Shown in pieces: positions 27,708 through 37,400 of a stretch of 64,000 nucleotides of DNA. Position numbers and translations under genes: made by a program. This DNA is from Chelatococcus composti (GTDB lineage: Bacteria > Pseudomonadota > Alphaproteobacteria > Rhizobiales > Beijerinckiaceae): the NCBI RefSeq assembly GCF_014201415.1, contig NZ_JACHEH010000003.1, forward strand, positions 310,001-374,000, in the 5' to 3' direction. The notes under the pieces were generated by a model. That model was not told where the DNA came from, did no database searches, and saw only the letters and a program-made list of their open reading frames with translations. Positions within the stretch are counted from its first letter, which is position 1, and each line of letters starts with the position of its first letter.

Positions 27708-28427
27708 ATGGCGCTTCTCGAAGTCCGCGACCTTCACGTCTCCATGGGCGTGCAGGAGATCCTGCACGGCATCGACATTGATCTGGGCGAGGGCGAGATC
27801 GTCGCCATGCTCGGCGCCAACGGCGTCGGCAAAACGACGCTGATGCGTGCGCTCTCGGGCATCTACCGCGTCAAGCGTGGCACGATCACGCTCGCCGGTG
27901 AGGACATCACCAATGCGCCCTCGCACACCATCGTGGCGCGCGGCCTCTGCCAGGCCCCCGAGGGGCGGCAGATCTTCGCCACCATGAGCGTGCGCGAGAA
28001 CCTGGTGCTCGGCGGGGGACCGCACGGCCTCGCCCGCCTCGATGAGGTGCTGCAGCTCTTTCCCATCCTCGGCGAGCGTATGGGGCAGGCGGCGGGCTCG
28101 CTTTCGGGCGGCGAGCAGCAGATGCTGTGCATCGCCCGCGCCCTGATGCGCAACCCCCGAGTGCTCCTGCTCGACGAGCCCTCGCTCGGCCTTGCGCCCA
28201 AGCTCGTCAAGCTTATCTTCGATCTCGTCGCGCAGATCCGCGAGCAGGGCGTGTCGATCCTGATCGTCGAGCAGAATGCGCGCGGGGCGCTCAGGGTGGC
28301 TGACAGGGCCGCGGTGATGGAGAGCGGGCGCGTCGTCCTCTCCGGGCCGGCCGCTGAACTGGCCAGCGACCCGCGTATCGTCGAGGCCTATCTCGGCGGC
28401 CATGTCGCCGGGGGAAGGAGAGGATGA
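27708..28427 (+). CDS. livF: Liv-type ABC transporter ATPase LivF
   Basis: Second ATPase, 239 residues, starting 3 bp after livG. Walker A GANGVGKT is at 36-43, signature LSGGEQQMLCIARAL, Walker B VLLLDEPSLGLAP, and switch region LIVEQN as is typical of LivF. The last bases overlap the ATG of the second ATCH-family gene, placing that gene in the same translational unit. Confidence 0.94.
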   Translation: MALLEVRDLHVSMGVQEILHGIDIDLGEGEIVAMLGANGVGKTTLMRALSGIYRVKRGTITLAGEDITNAPSHTIVARGLCQAPEGRQIFATMSVRENLVLGGGPHGLARLDEVLQLFPILGERMGQAAGSLSGGEQQMLCIARALMRNPRVLLLDEPSLGLAPKLVKLIFDLVAQIREQGVSILIVEQNARGALRVADRAAVMESGRVVLSGPAAELASDPRIVEAYLGGHVAGGRRG

Positions 28428-28942
28428 TGGCTTCAGCCAAGGACACGACCGCCAGGGAAACAGCAACCTCCGCCCCGATGCCGATGATCGAGCGCCGGCG
28501 CATCGAGGCCGAGATCCTCAAGCACGTCTACGAGACGCTGAAGGAGAGTCACGGCCTCGAGGTGGCGCAGAAGACGGTGGCCGACGCGGTGCGCCGCTCG
28601 TCCATCGAGCAGGGGGCGCGCTTCGCCGCGATGCAGGACGGGCAGACCTCCATCGAGAGTTTTGCCGCGCTGCAGCCGCTGTGGACCATGGAGAACGCCC
28701 TCGAGATCGACGTGATCGAGAAGACGGATACGACGTTCTCGTTCAACGTCACACGCTGCCGCTATGCCGAGATGTATCGGCAGATGGGGCTCGGCGAGAT
28801 CGGCCACCTGCTGTCGTGCCAGCGGGACGGCACCTTCTGCGAGGGCTACGACAAGCGCCTCAAGCTCGCCCGCTCGCAGACCATCATGCAGGGCGCCAGC
28901 CACTGCGACTTCCGCTACACCTACGAGAAGGCCGAAAGCTGA
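28424..28942 (+). CDS. L-2-amino-thiazoline-4-carboxylate hydrolase (ATCH) family protein 2
   Basis: It has 172 residues; ATG 28424 (or the adjacent ATG 28427) overlaps the livF stop, with GGAAGGAGAGG upstream. Family features: RRIEAEILKHVYETLKESHGLEVAQKTV, NVTRCRYAEMYRQMGLGEIGHLLSCQRD and the closing QGASHCDFRYTYEK, in which Cys is conserved. It is clearly different from the other ATCH-family protein in this operon, sharing the fold pattern but few residues. The pair may act on successive or alternative substrates or form a heteromer; that is inference. A terminator follows directly. Confidence 0.85.
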   Translation: MMASAKDTTARETATSAPMPMIERRRIEAEILKHVYETLKESHGLEVAQKTVADAVRRSSIEQGARFAAMQDGQTSIESFAALQPLWTMENALEIDVIEKTDTTFSFNVTRCRYAEMYRQMGLGEIGHLLSCQRDGTFCEGYDKRLKLARSQTIMQGASHCDFRYTYEKAES

Positions 28943-28945
28943 CGG

Positions 28946-28973
28946 ACGCCGCCCCCGGGGCGGCGTTTTCTTT
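28946..28973 (+). terminator. Intrinsic terminator closing the ATCH-Liv operon
   Basis: ACGCCGCC (28946-28953) pairs with GGCGGCGT (28959-28966), loop CCCGG, followed by TTTTCTTT. It starts four bases after the stop of the last gene. Confidence 0.9.
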
Positions 28974-29189
28974 CGGGTTGTCCTGGCCCTGCCCTGCGCC
29001 TTGCCGGCGGCGGCGAACCCGGCGGACTGAAACAGAACTGTCAGACAGGGGCATTAGAAAACGCCTCGCACAAGCCTGCGCATGGCCGGCCTGCCCCTGT
29101 CGCGCTGGTGCTGCCGGACCGATGTTGCTTCGATGGCAGGAAGGGGCGGTTGTCGCTGCCTGCACAACCCGAGGGAGGATGGAAGGGAC

Positions 29190-30113
29190 ATGGCGCACGC
29201 AAGCAAGATCATCGCCGGCGTCGGCTTCTGCACCGGCAACGGCACTGGCGACCTTTCGGTGCTGGAGCGGGCGCTGGCCCGCTATGCAGACCTCGGCGCG
29301 GATATTGCCGAGCTGTCGCTCTACAGTGAGGATCTCGTCGCCGGCGGTCGCGTGCTGCCGGAGCGCGCCGCGAGGCTCGTCGAGATCACGAAGCGCTACA
29401 ATCTCGGCTACACGGTGCACGGCCTCGTCTGTTCCAACTTCATGGACGAGGTGAACCTGCCCTACCAGAAGGCGGCGATGCGCGCGATGCTGGAGCTGTG
29501 CGACCGCGTGGGGGCGAGCGTTCTCGTGCATCACTCCGGCGTCGCCACCAGGAAGGGGCCCGAAGAGCTGGCGCGGATCGAGGCAATGGAGCGCGACGCG
29601 CTCGCCGAAATGGCGGAGGTTGCGCGCAGCTACGGCGTGCGCATCGCGCTTGAGAACATCTTCGCCATGAGCGACGACGAATACCGCAAGACACCCTCCG
29701 ATGTCGCGGCGACGGTGGCCGCCATCGGCCATCCGAACCTGTGCGCCCTCATCGACTTCAGTCACGCCTACATCGAATCCACGCGCCGCGGCCTCGACTG
29801 GCGGGCGGAGATCCGCGCCATGGCGCCTGTTGCCGGGCACCTGCACGTGCATGATTCCTTCGGCCGGCCCTACACGATGACGCGCTTCTTCCACCAAGGC
29901 GAGCCGATGGCCCTCGGCATCGGTGACCTGCACATGCCGCTCGGCTGGGGCGACATCCCGTGGGAGGAGATCTTCCAGGAACTGACCTTCCCGGCCGGCA
30001 CGACCATGATCATGGAGATCACGGAACGCTTTGACCCGGAGCTGCCGGCCTGCCTCGCGCGCGCCCGCGGCCTTGCGGCTCTGGCCGACGCGAAGGCTAC
30101 CGTCGCGGCGTGA
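29190..30113 (+). CDS. TIM-barrel sugar isomerase/epimerase-like protein
   Basis: It has 307 residues of the AP-endonuclease-2/xylose-isomerase-like barrel family. The start ATG 29190 (MAHASKIIAGVGFCTG) has GAGGGAGG about 11 bases upstream. Candidate metal ligands appear at the ends of barrel strands: Glu in RIALENIF, Asp/His in CALIDFSHAY, His/Asp in GHLHVHDSFG, Glu in TMIMEITERF. Relatives isomerise or epimerise sugars, hydroxypyruvate or inositol derivatives. It lies beyond the operon terminator and converges with puuD. Substrate unknown. Confidence 0.8.
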   Translation: MAHASKIIAGVGFCTGNGTGDLSVLERALARYADLGADIAELSLYSEDLVAGGRVLPERAARLVEITKRYNLGYTVHGLVCSNFMDEVNLPYQKAAMRAMLELCDRVGASVLVHHSGVATRKGPEELARIEAMERDALAEMAEVARSYGVRIALENIFAMSDDEYRKTPSDVAATVAAIGHPNLCALIDFSHAYIESTRRGLDWRAEIRAMAPVAGHLHVHDSFGRPYTMTRFFHQGEPMALGIGDLHMPLGWGDIPWEEIFQELTFPAGTTMIMEITERFDPELPACLARARGLAALADAKATVAA

Positions 30114-30134
30114 CGACCGGCGCGGCGGCGCCGG

Positions 30135-31346
30135 TCACTCTCGCCGTGCCCCGTCCTCGAACCAGCGCGCCAGCACAGCCCGCTCGGCCGGCGTCATCTG
30201 CGTGACGTTCCCGGGCGGCATGGCGTGGGTGAAGGCGGCCTGCATGGCGATGTCGTGGGCGCGCAGGTGGATCTCGTCGCCGTTTTCCAGAAGCACGTTT
30301 TTCGGCGGCACGACGACGCCGTCCCACACCGGTTCCATCGCATGGCACATGCTGCAGCGGCTGGTGACGATCTCCTCCACGCGGGCGAAGGTCACCGGCC
30401 CGGCCGGTGCAGCCGCGTCCATGGTGCCGCGCACCGGCCCCTTCGGCCCGAGCGCACTCAGGAACATCACGAGCAGCATCAGCAGGGCGGAGACGAACCA
30501 CGGCCACGTCTTCATCTCGCCCGTCTTGTGCATGGTGTTGAAGAAGTGGCGGATGAGCGCGCCCATCACGATGATGCAGGCGAGGATGGCCCAGGAATAC
30601 TGCGTCGCGAAGGCGAGCGGGTAGTGGTTGCCGATCATGACGAAGACAACCGGCAGCGTCAGGTAGTTGTTGTGCAGCGAGCGCTGCTTGCCCTTCGCGC
30701 CGAGGGAGGGATCTGGCGTCTGCCCCGCGATCAGCGCCGCCACCACCTTGCGCTGGTTGGGAATGATGACGAGGAAAACGTTCGCCACCATCATCGTGCC
30801 GATGAGCGCCCCCATCTGCATGAAGGCGCCCCGGCCCGAGAAGACGTGGCTGAAGCCGTAGGAAAGCGCGACGAGAAAGACGAAACCGGCGATGGCAAGG
30901 TGCGTGTCGTTGCGCCCGAGCGGCGAACGGCACAGGCCGTCGTAGACGAGCCAGCCGAGCGCGAGGCCGCCGACCGAAAGGGCGATTGCCGCCCAGGCGG
31001 GCAGGGGCAGGACGCTCTCGTCGATGAGGTAGAGCTCGGCCCCCATGTAGTAGACGAGCACCAGCAGCGCCGCACCTGACAGCCAGGTGGTATAGGCCTC
31101 CCACTTGAACCACGTCAGCTTGTCCGGCAGCGACCGCGGCGCAACGAGATACTTCACCATGTTGTAGAAGCCGCCGCCGTGCACCTGCCAGGCCTCGCCG
31201 TAGGCCTCCTCGGGCAGGCCCTTGCGCGGCTTGAGGCTGAGGTCGAGGTGCACGAAGTAGAACGACGAGCCGATCCAGGCGATGCCGGCGATCACGTGCA
31301 GCCAGCGTACGCCGAAGTTGAGCCACTCCCAGAGGATTGCACCCAT
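30135..31346 (-). CDS. puuD: Membrane cytochrome-c-type urate oxidase PuuD
   Basis: Oxidises urate to 5-hydroxyisourate, passing electrons to a c-type cytochrome instead of making H2O2. It has 403 residues from ATG 31346 (MGAILWEWLNFGVRWLHVIAGIAWIGSSFYF), with GGGAG upstream. About eight or nine transmembrane helices are followed by a C-terminal cytochrome c domain with CSMCH (Cys331, Cys334, His335) and a likely Met ligand at ~376 (HAMPPGNVT). Purine-catabolic partners (HIU hydrolase, OHCU decarboxylase, allantoinase) are not in this window. Confidence 0.93.
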   Translation of the reverse strand: MGAILWEWLNFGVRWLHVIAGIAWIGSSFYFVHLDLSLKPRKGLPEEAYGEAWQVHGGGFYNMVKYLVAPRSLPDKLTWFKWEAYTTWLSGAALLVLVYYMGAELYLIDESVLPLPAWAAIALSVGGLALGWLVYDGLCRSPLGRNDTHLAIAGFVFLVALSYGFSHVFSGRGAFMQMGALIGTMMVANVFLVIIPNQRKVVAALIAGQTPDPSLGAKGKQRSLHNNYLTLPVVFVMIGNHYPLAFATQYSWAILACIIVMGALIRHFFNTMHKTGEMKTWPWFVSALLMLLVMFLSALGPKGPVRGTMDAAAPAGPVTFARVEEIVTSRCSMCHAMEPVWDGVVVPPKNVLLENGDEIHLRAHDIAMQAAFTHAMPPGNVTQMTPAERAVLARWFEDGARRE

Positions 31347-31574
31347 GCCCAGCTCCCGGTGAATCGCCCGCCCGTGCCGGCAGGCGGCATCAGCGTGCAT
31401 GGGGCGTGCCAGCTCGGCAAGCGGGAGACGGCGCCGCCCTTGGCGCGGGGTGTGAGCCGCGTGTGTTGCAACCGGCGCCCAGGTGCGGCGGTTGCCTGGC
31501 ACCGCCCGCAGGGCCTATGACTTCGGCTCCCGCCCGTTGTCTCGCCGGGCCACCCCAACTGCCACAGGACCGCC

Positions 31575-32291
31575 ATGAGCCTCGATCCCGCCGTCGCCGC
31601 CGCCCTTGCCGAAGTCTCCACCGCCACGCTGACCACGGTCCTGCTCAAGAAGGGGCTGCGCAACGTGTGGATGCGGGGCACGCGTCCGCTCGCGCCGGGG
31701 CAGAAGCGTGTGGTCGGCCCGGCCTTCACGCTGCGCTTCGTGCCAGCGCGGGAGGATCTGGCGACGCCGGAATCCTGGGGTTCTCCCATCTCGACCCGCG
31801 CCGCCATCGAGGCGATGCCGGAAGGGGCCATCGCAGTGGTCGATGCCATGGGCGTCACCGATGCCGGCATCTTCGGCGACATCCTCTGCGCGCGCATGCA
31901 GAAGCGGGGCGTGGCCGCCCTGGTTACCGACGGCGTGGTGCGCGACGTGGCCGGCGTGCTCGGCACCGGCCTCAAGGTGTGGTGCCGGGGCGCGGCCTCG
32001 CCGCCCTCCGTCGCGGGCCTCACTTTCGTCGGCTGGCAGGATCCGATCGCCTGCGGCGGCGTTGCCGTCTTTCCCAATGATATCGTGGTGGCCGACGAGG
32101 ACGGGGCTGTGCTCATTCCGCGCGCCCTCCTCGACGACGTGGTCAAGGCCGCGGTGGCGCAGGAGAAGCTTGAGAACTGGATCATGCGGGAGGTCGAGAA
32201 CGGCGCCGCACTGCCGGGCCTCTATCCGCCAAACGAGGCCAACAAGGCCCGCTACGAGGCCTTCCTGGCGGCGAACGGTGGCGAGAACTGA
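31575..32291 (+). CDS. RraA-fold aldolase/decarboxylase-like protein
   Basis: It has 238 residues, of the RraA/HMG-CHA aldolase family. Signature motifs are GDILCARMQKRGVAALVTDGVVRD, with the Asp-Gly-x-x-Arg-Asp metal/substrate site, and FPNDIVVADEDGAVLIP. Members are either RNase E inhibitors or aldolases/decarboxylases for 4-hydroxy-4-methyl-2-oxoglutarate and similar oxoacids. The preserved Arg and Asp favour an enzyme. It is divergent from puuD with 228 bp between; the two may share a control region. Confidence 0.85.
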   Translation: MSLDPAVAAALAEVSTATLTTVLLKKGLRNVWMRGTRPLAPGQKRVVGPAFTLRFVPAREDLATPESWGSPISTRAAIEAMPEGAIAVVDAMGVTDAGIFGDILCARMQKRGVAALVTDGVVRDVAGVLGTGLKVWCRGAASPPSVAGLTFVGWQDPIACGGVAVFPNDIVVADEDGAVLIPRALLDDVVKAAVAQEKLENWIMREVENGAALPGLYPPNEANKARYEAFLAANGGEN

Positions 32292-32490
32292 TCGCAAGCA
32301 TCGTTAGCGAATTCTGCACCTTATCGTGCAAGATACCGGCAAAGATGCGTGCGCCGCCCATGGGCCGGGTCTTGTGCCTCGATTACGGCGCAATCCGGCG
32401 AATATAGCGGAGCCGGGGGAGGCGGAAGGAGACCGCGCGAGCGGCTGAGGTGTATTGCGTAGTCAGGTGCCAAAGGAAGAGAAGGGCGGC

Positions 32491-34470
32491 ATGGGTCGCC
32501 CGCCACGGTGCAGCTGGCTCGCTGCCGGCACCGCGTTGGCGCTCGTCCTCGTGGCGGCCGAGGCGCAGGCCGACGACCGGCCCGGCTTCTTCGCGCGCCT
32601 CTTCGGTGCGGAGGAGAAGGAGGAGGGCCCGGCCTTCCCGGTTCCCGACCCCGTGACCTATGACGTCACCTTCGACTTTCGCGGCGATACCGAGGATCTC
32701 GGCGAGCGGCTGAAGGAGCTCTCCAACCTCGAGAAGCTGAAGAACGAGCCGCCTTCGGGCGCCATCGGGCTGCAGCGGCGTGCCGAGGGCGACAGGCAGC
32801 AGCTTCTCGGGGCGCTGTCGGCCTTCGGCTATTACCAGCCGCGCATCGACATCACCGTGGCGGGTGTCGACGTCTCCTCGCCGCGGGCACCGCAGCGCAT
32901 CGATGCCGCCCGCCGCGCCGGATCGGTGCCGGTGCGCGTCACGGTGACCTTCGGGCCGCGCTTCACCTTCTCGCGCCTCGCCATCGTCGACGAGGCGACG
33001 GGCAGGCCGCTGCCGCCGCCCGCGGGCTGGGCCGCGGCCGGACTGGCGCCGGGCGAGCCGGCCCAGAGCGCGGCGGTGCTTGCCGGCGAGCGGGCCATCG
33101 TCGCCGCCCTGCGCGACGAGGGCTATGCCTTCGCCGCCGTGCCGCGGCGCGAGGCGGTGGTCGACCACGCCACCCACACGATGGACGTGACGTTCTATGT
33201 CGTGCCCGGGCGCAAGGCGCGTTTCGGTCGAGTGACGGTCGAGGGGACGGATCGGCTCGACCCGTCCTTCGTCGAGGAACGGGTTCCGTTCAAGACGGGC
33301 GATCTCTTCTCGCCCGAGCCGCTGGCCGAGCTGAGGCGCGAGCTCGGCGAATATGACGTCTTCAGCTCCGTGCGCATCCGCGAGGGCGAGGCGCTCGACG
33401 CCGACGGCACCTTGCCGATCACCATCGAGGTGCAGGAGCGGGCGCGCCGTTTCATCGGCTTCGGCGCCAGATATTCGACCACCGAGGGACCAGGCATCAA
33501 CGCCTACTGGGGCCATCGCAACCTCTTCGGCGGGGCGGAGCGGCTGCGGCTCGATGCACAGGTGTCGGGCACCGACATCAAAACTGCCGGCGTGACGGGC
33601 AGGAAGGCCGAGTGGCAGGACAAGCTCGGCTACCGCTTCGGCGCCACCTTTACCAAGCCTGGCATCATCACGGCGCGGGACGATCTCGTCGTGCAGGCGA
33701 CCTACCTGCGCGAGGTCACGGAGAGCTATTCGCGCCAGGGCTTCGTCGGCGCCGTCGCGCTCAAGCGCCGCTTCACGCGCGAGTGGTCGGGCCAGATCGG
33801 TCTCGATCTCGAGCGGGCCAAGTACCTGCGTGGCTACGACACGGAGTTCGACACCGGCCGCTGGTACACGCTCGTCGGCGTGCCGGTGCAGGTCGACTAC
33901 GACAGCACGAACGACAAGCTCGATCCCAAGCGCGGCATCCGTGCCTCGGTGACGGTGGAACCGTTCACCAGCCTCCTCGGTTCGACCGTCGACATGACCA
34001 TGGTCAAGGCGAGCCTCTCCGCCTACTGGCCGATCGATTCCGGGGAGCGTTTCGTGCTGGCCGGACGGGTCGGCTTCGGCAGTCTCATCGGCGCCGATCT
34101 CGGCGACATCCCGCCGCCGCGCCGGTTCTATGCCGGCGGCGGCGGGTCCGTGCGCGGCTACGACTACCAGAGCCTTGGGCCGACGAATGCCTTCGGTCAG
34201 CCCATCGGCGGGCGCAGCCTCCTCGAGGCCTCGGCCGAGCTGCGCATGAAGGTGACGGACACCATCGGCATCGTGCCCTTCGTCGATGCGGGCATGGCCT
34301 ATCGCTCGAGCTATCCCGACTTCGAGGGGCCGATGCGTTACTCGGCGGGCATCGGCCTGCGCTATTACACCGCCATCGGGCCGCTGAGGCTCGATATCGC
34401 CCGGGGCCTTAACCGCGAGAAGGGTGACCCGCCCTTCGGCCTCTACATCAGCCTGGGGCAGGCCTTCTGA
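32491..34470 (+). CDS. tamA: Translocation and assembly module TamA (BamA/Omp85 family)
   Basis: Outer-membrane Omp85 protein that works with TamB in envelope assembly and phospholipid transport. The start ATG 32491 gives 659 residues and a signal peptide ending AEAQAD; a TTG 12 codons upstream is less likely. POTRA domains cover ~50-330, and the 16-strand barrel follows. The conserved lid-lock loop GGGGSVRGYDYQSLGP and the final GLYISLGQAF with terminal Phe are diagnostic. tamB starts on the last base of its stop codon. Confidence 0.93.
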   Translation: MGRPPRCSWLAAGTALALVLVAAEAQADDRPGFFARLFGAEEKEEGPAFPVPDPVTYDVTFDFRGDTEDLGERLKELSNLEKLKNEPPSGAIGLQRRAEGDRQQLLGALSAFGYYQPRIDITVAGVDVSSPRAPQRIDAARRAGSVPVRVTVTFGPRFTFSRLAIVDEATGRPLPPPAGWAAAGLAPGEPAQSAAVLAGERAIVAALRDEGYAFAAVPRREAVVDHATHTMDVTFYVVPGRKARFGRVTVEGTDRLDPSFVEERVPFKTGDLFSPEPLAELRRELGEYDVFSSVRIREGEALDADGTLPITIEVQERARRFIGFGARYSTTEGPGINAYWGHRNLFGGAERLRLDAQVSGTDIKTAGVTGRKAEWQDKLGYRFGATFTKPGIITARDDLVVQATYLREVTESYSRQGFVGAVALKRRFTREWSGQIGLDLERAKYLRGYDTEFDTGRWYTLVGVPVQVDYDSTNDKLDPKRGIRASVTVEPFTSLLGSTVDMTMVKASLSAYWPIDSGERFVLAGRVGFGSLIGADLGDIPPPRRFYAGGGGSVRGYDYQSLGPTNAFGQPIGGRSLLEASAELRMKVTDTIGIVPFVDAGMAYRSSYPDFEGPMRYSAGIGLRYYTAIGPLRLDIARGLNREKGDPPFGLYISLGQAF

Positions 34471-37400
34471 TGCACCGCTCGAGCAAGGCGGGCCGCGTCG
34501 CCCGCGCCATTCTCCTCACCGTCGCCGGGGCGGTGATCCTCCTCGCCGTCGCCGCTGTGCTGATGCTGCGCACCGATGTCGGGCGCGGGCAGCTCGTGCG
34601 GCTCGTCGAGACCCTTGCGAGCGGCCCCGACATGCGCCTTTCCATCGGCCGGCTCGACGGTGCGCTGCCCTTCGACATGACGGTAAGCGACGTTTCCGTC
34701 GCTGACCGCGAGGGCGTGTGGCTGACGCTCGACCGGGCGCATCTTGCCTGGCGGCCACTGTCGCTCCTGTCCGGGGTCGTGGAGGTGAACGTCCTTGAGG
34801 CCGGCCGCGTGGCGGTGGCCCGCCCGCCCGTTCCCGGCACCGGGCCGGCCACCGAAGGCTCGGGCCCGCCGCGCCTGCCGTTTGGCGTCATCGTCGAGCG
34901 TCTCGCCGTCGAGGAGGTCGCCCTCGGCGAAGCGCTGGTGGGGGAACCGGTCAGTCTCGCCGTCAGCGGCGATGCGCGGCTCGTCGACCCTGCCGACGGG
35001 CTGTCGGGCGAGATCGCCATCCGGCGCACGGATGGCGTGGCGGCCACAGTGGACGGCACCTTGCGCTTCGTGCCCGACACCGGGCAGCTCGTCGTCGACG
35101 TGAGGGCGGTGGAGCCTGCGGGGGACATCGTGTCTCGCCTTGCCGGTCTGCCGGACCTGCCGCCGCTCGACTTCTCCCTGCGCGGGGACGGCCCGCTCGA
35201 CAACTGGCGCGGAGACCTCGCGCTCACGCTCGGCGCAAGCGCGCGCGCACAGGCGACGGCGACCATCACGCGCGATGCCGACGGGCGGCAGCTCGCCCTC
35301 GACGGCACGGCCGACATCGCCGCCCTGCTGCCGGATCGCTACGCGCCGCTCGCAGCCGGCGAGGCCACCTTGCACTTGCGCGCGAAGCGTTTTGACGACG
35401 GGCGCATCGAGGTCGGCGAGCTCTTCGCCGAGGGGGCCGGTGGCCGCGTGACGGGCACGGGCACGCTCGACGAGGCTCGCGATGCCGTCAGCGGCCGGCT
35501 CACGCTCTCCCTGCCGTCGGCCATGCCCTATGCGGCGCTCGCGCCCGTCGCGCTGTCCTGGCGGGGTCTCGAGGCGACGGCGACCGTTGAGGGCCCACTG
35601 TCGCGGCCGAGGCTCGCCTTAACCGCCACCGGTGACGGCCTTTCCATCGAGCAGAACGCCATCGGTCGCGCCATCCTCGGGCTCAGGGCCGAGGCGGACG
35701 GCGCACCGCTGCAGCCGGACACGCGCTTTGCCTTCGACCTCACGGCGGATCTGCGGGATCTCGCGCCACAGTCTTCCGAGCTTGCCGGTGTCGTCGGCAG
35801 CGAGGCACACCTCACCGCGAATGGCACCGCGACGCTGGACGGCGCCGACATCGCCGCCCTCCGCCTCGACCTCGCGCCGCTCGCCGCCACCTTCTCCGGC
35901 ACCGTCTCCACGGAAGCGGTGGACGGCAAGGTCAATGTGGAGCGGGCGGACCTCGCTGCCCTGCGCGCCTTCATGGACCGGCCGCTCGCCGGCGTCGTCG
36001 CGCTCACGGGGGACGTCTCGGCGAGCTTCGATCTATCCCGGCTCGCGGTGACGCTCAACGGCATGGCGCGCGGGCTCGAGACCGGCGTGGCGCAGGCCGA
36101 CGGCCTCCTTGGGCGCGACGTGCGCCTGTCCGGCGGCTTCCGCCGCAATGCCGACGGCAGCTTCGGCTTCGAACGGTTCACCGTCTCCGGCGCCCACGTG
36201 GGCCTTATCGCCGACGGTTCGGCGACCGAGAACCGTGCCAATGTCACGGCCAAGCTGGACCTGCCGGACCTGTCGCAGCTCGACGCGCGTGTCACCGGAC
36301 GCGCGGATGTCGATGCGACGCTGACCGGCTCGCTTGATGCGCTCGATGCGCGCCTGCGCCTCGTGATCGACGGGGCGAGCGCGCTCGGCCGGCCCGTCGA
36401 GCGGCTGGCGGCGGACATCGAGGCCCGCGACCTCACGGGCGCCGCCACCGGCACGCTCTCCCTGTCGGGCAGCGTGGACGGCAAGCCGGCGACGGGCAGC
36501 GGCCGCTTTGCCCGCGATGCGGCAGGGGCGGTGAGGGTGTCGGATCTCGACATCGGGCTCGGCTCCGTCCGTGCGCAGGGGGCGTTCGACATTTCGCCGG
36601 CCTCGCTCACGAGCGGCCGGCTGGTGCTGCGGGCCGGAGACCTTGCGGACATCGCGCCGCTGCTGCTCACGAAGCTGGCAGGTGCCGTGGACCTCGACCT
36701 GACCCTTTCCTCAGAGGATGGCCGCCAGAATCTCGTCGCCAAGGGGCGCGTGTCGGATTTTTCGGGCTTCGATGCCTCCCTCGCCAGGGCCGACATCGAC
36801 CTGAGCGCGCGTGACGTGCTCGGCCGGTTCGCGGCCGACGGCAAGGTGATGCTCGAGAGGCTGGCTGTCGCGGGTGTGGACGTGCCGCGCGCCGAGATCT
36901 CCGCCGAGGGCACGCGCGAGGCGACGCGCCTTTCCCTCGGCGGCTCCGTGCGCGGCATCGACGTGGCCGCCGACGCACGGCTCGCCATGCGCCCGGACGA
37001 GACCGTCGTGACGCTGGACAGCGCCAGCGCCTCGCGCGGCGGCCAGCGCGTCACCGTCGCCCGCGGGGCGGTGTTCACCCTGCGTGACGGTACTGTCGCC
37101 GTCAGCGGCCTCACGCTCAACGCCAATGGCGGCTCGCTTGCTGTGTCTGGCTCGGCAGGCGAGCAGCTCGATCTCTCTGCCACCATGCGCAACCTGCCGC
37201 TTGCCCTGGCCGAGCTTGCGGCGCCGGGCCTCGGCCTTGCCGGTCAGCTCTCCGGCGAGGCGCAGATAACCGGCAGCCCTTCACGGCCGGACGGGCGCTA
37301 CCGCCTCTCGGTCAGCGGCTTCACCATGCCGCAGATCCGCGATGCGGGCCTGGCGCCGCTCGCCGTGGAGGCAAACGGCACGCTGGCCGACGGGCGGGCG

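Noticed and set aside
31497-31512. TGGCAC-like sigma-54 promoter upstream of the RraA-type gene
   Set aside because: The -24 half fits but there is no GC dinucleotide at the required spacing for the -12 element.
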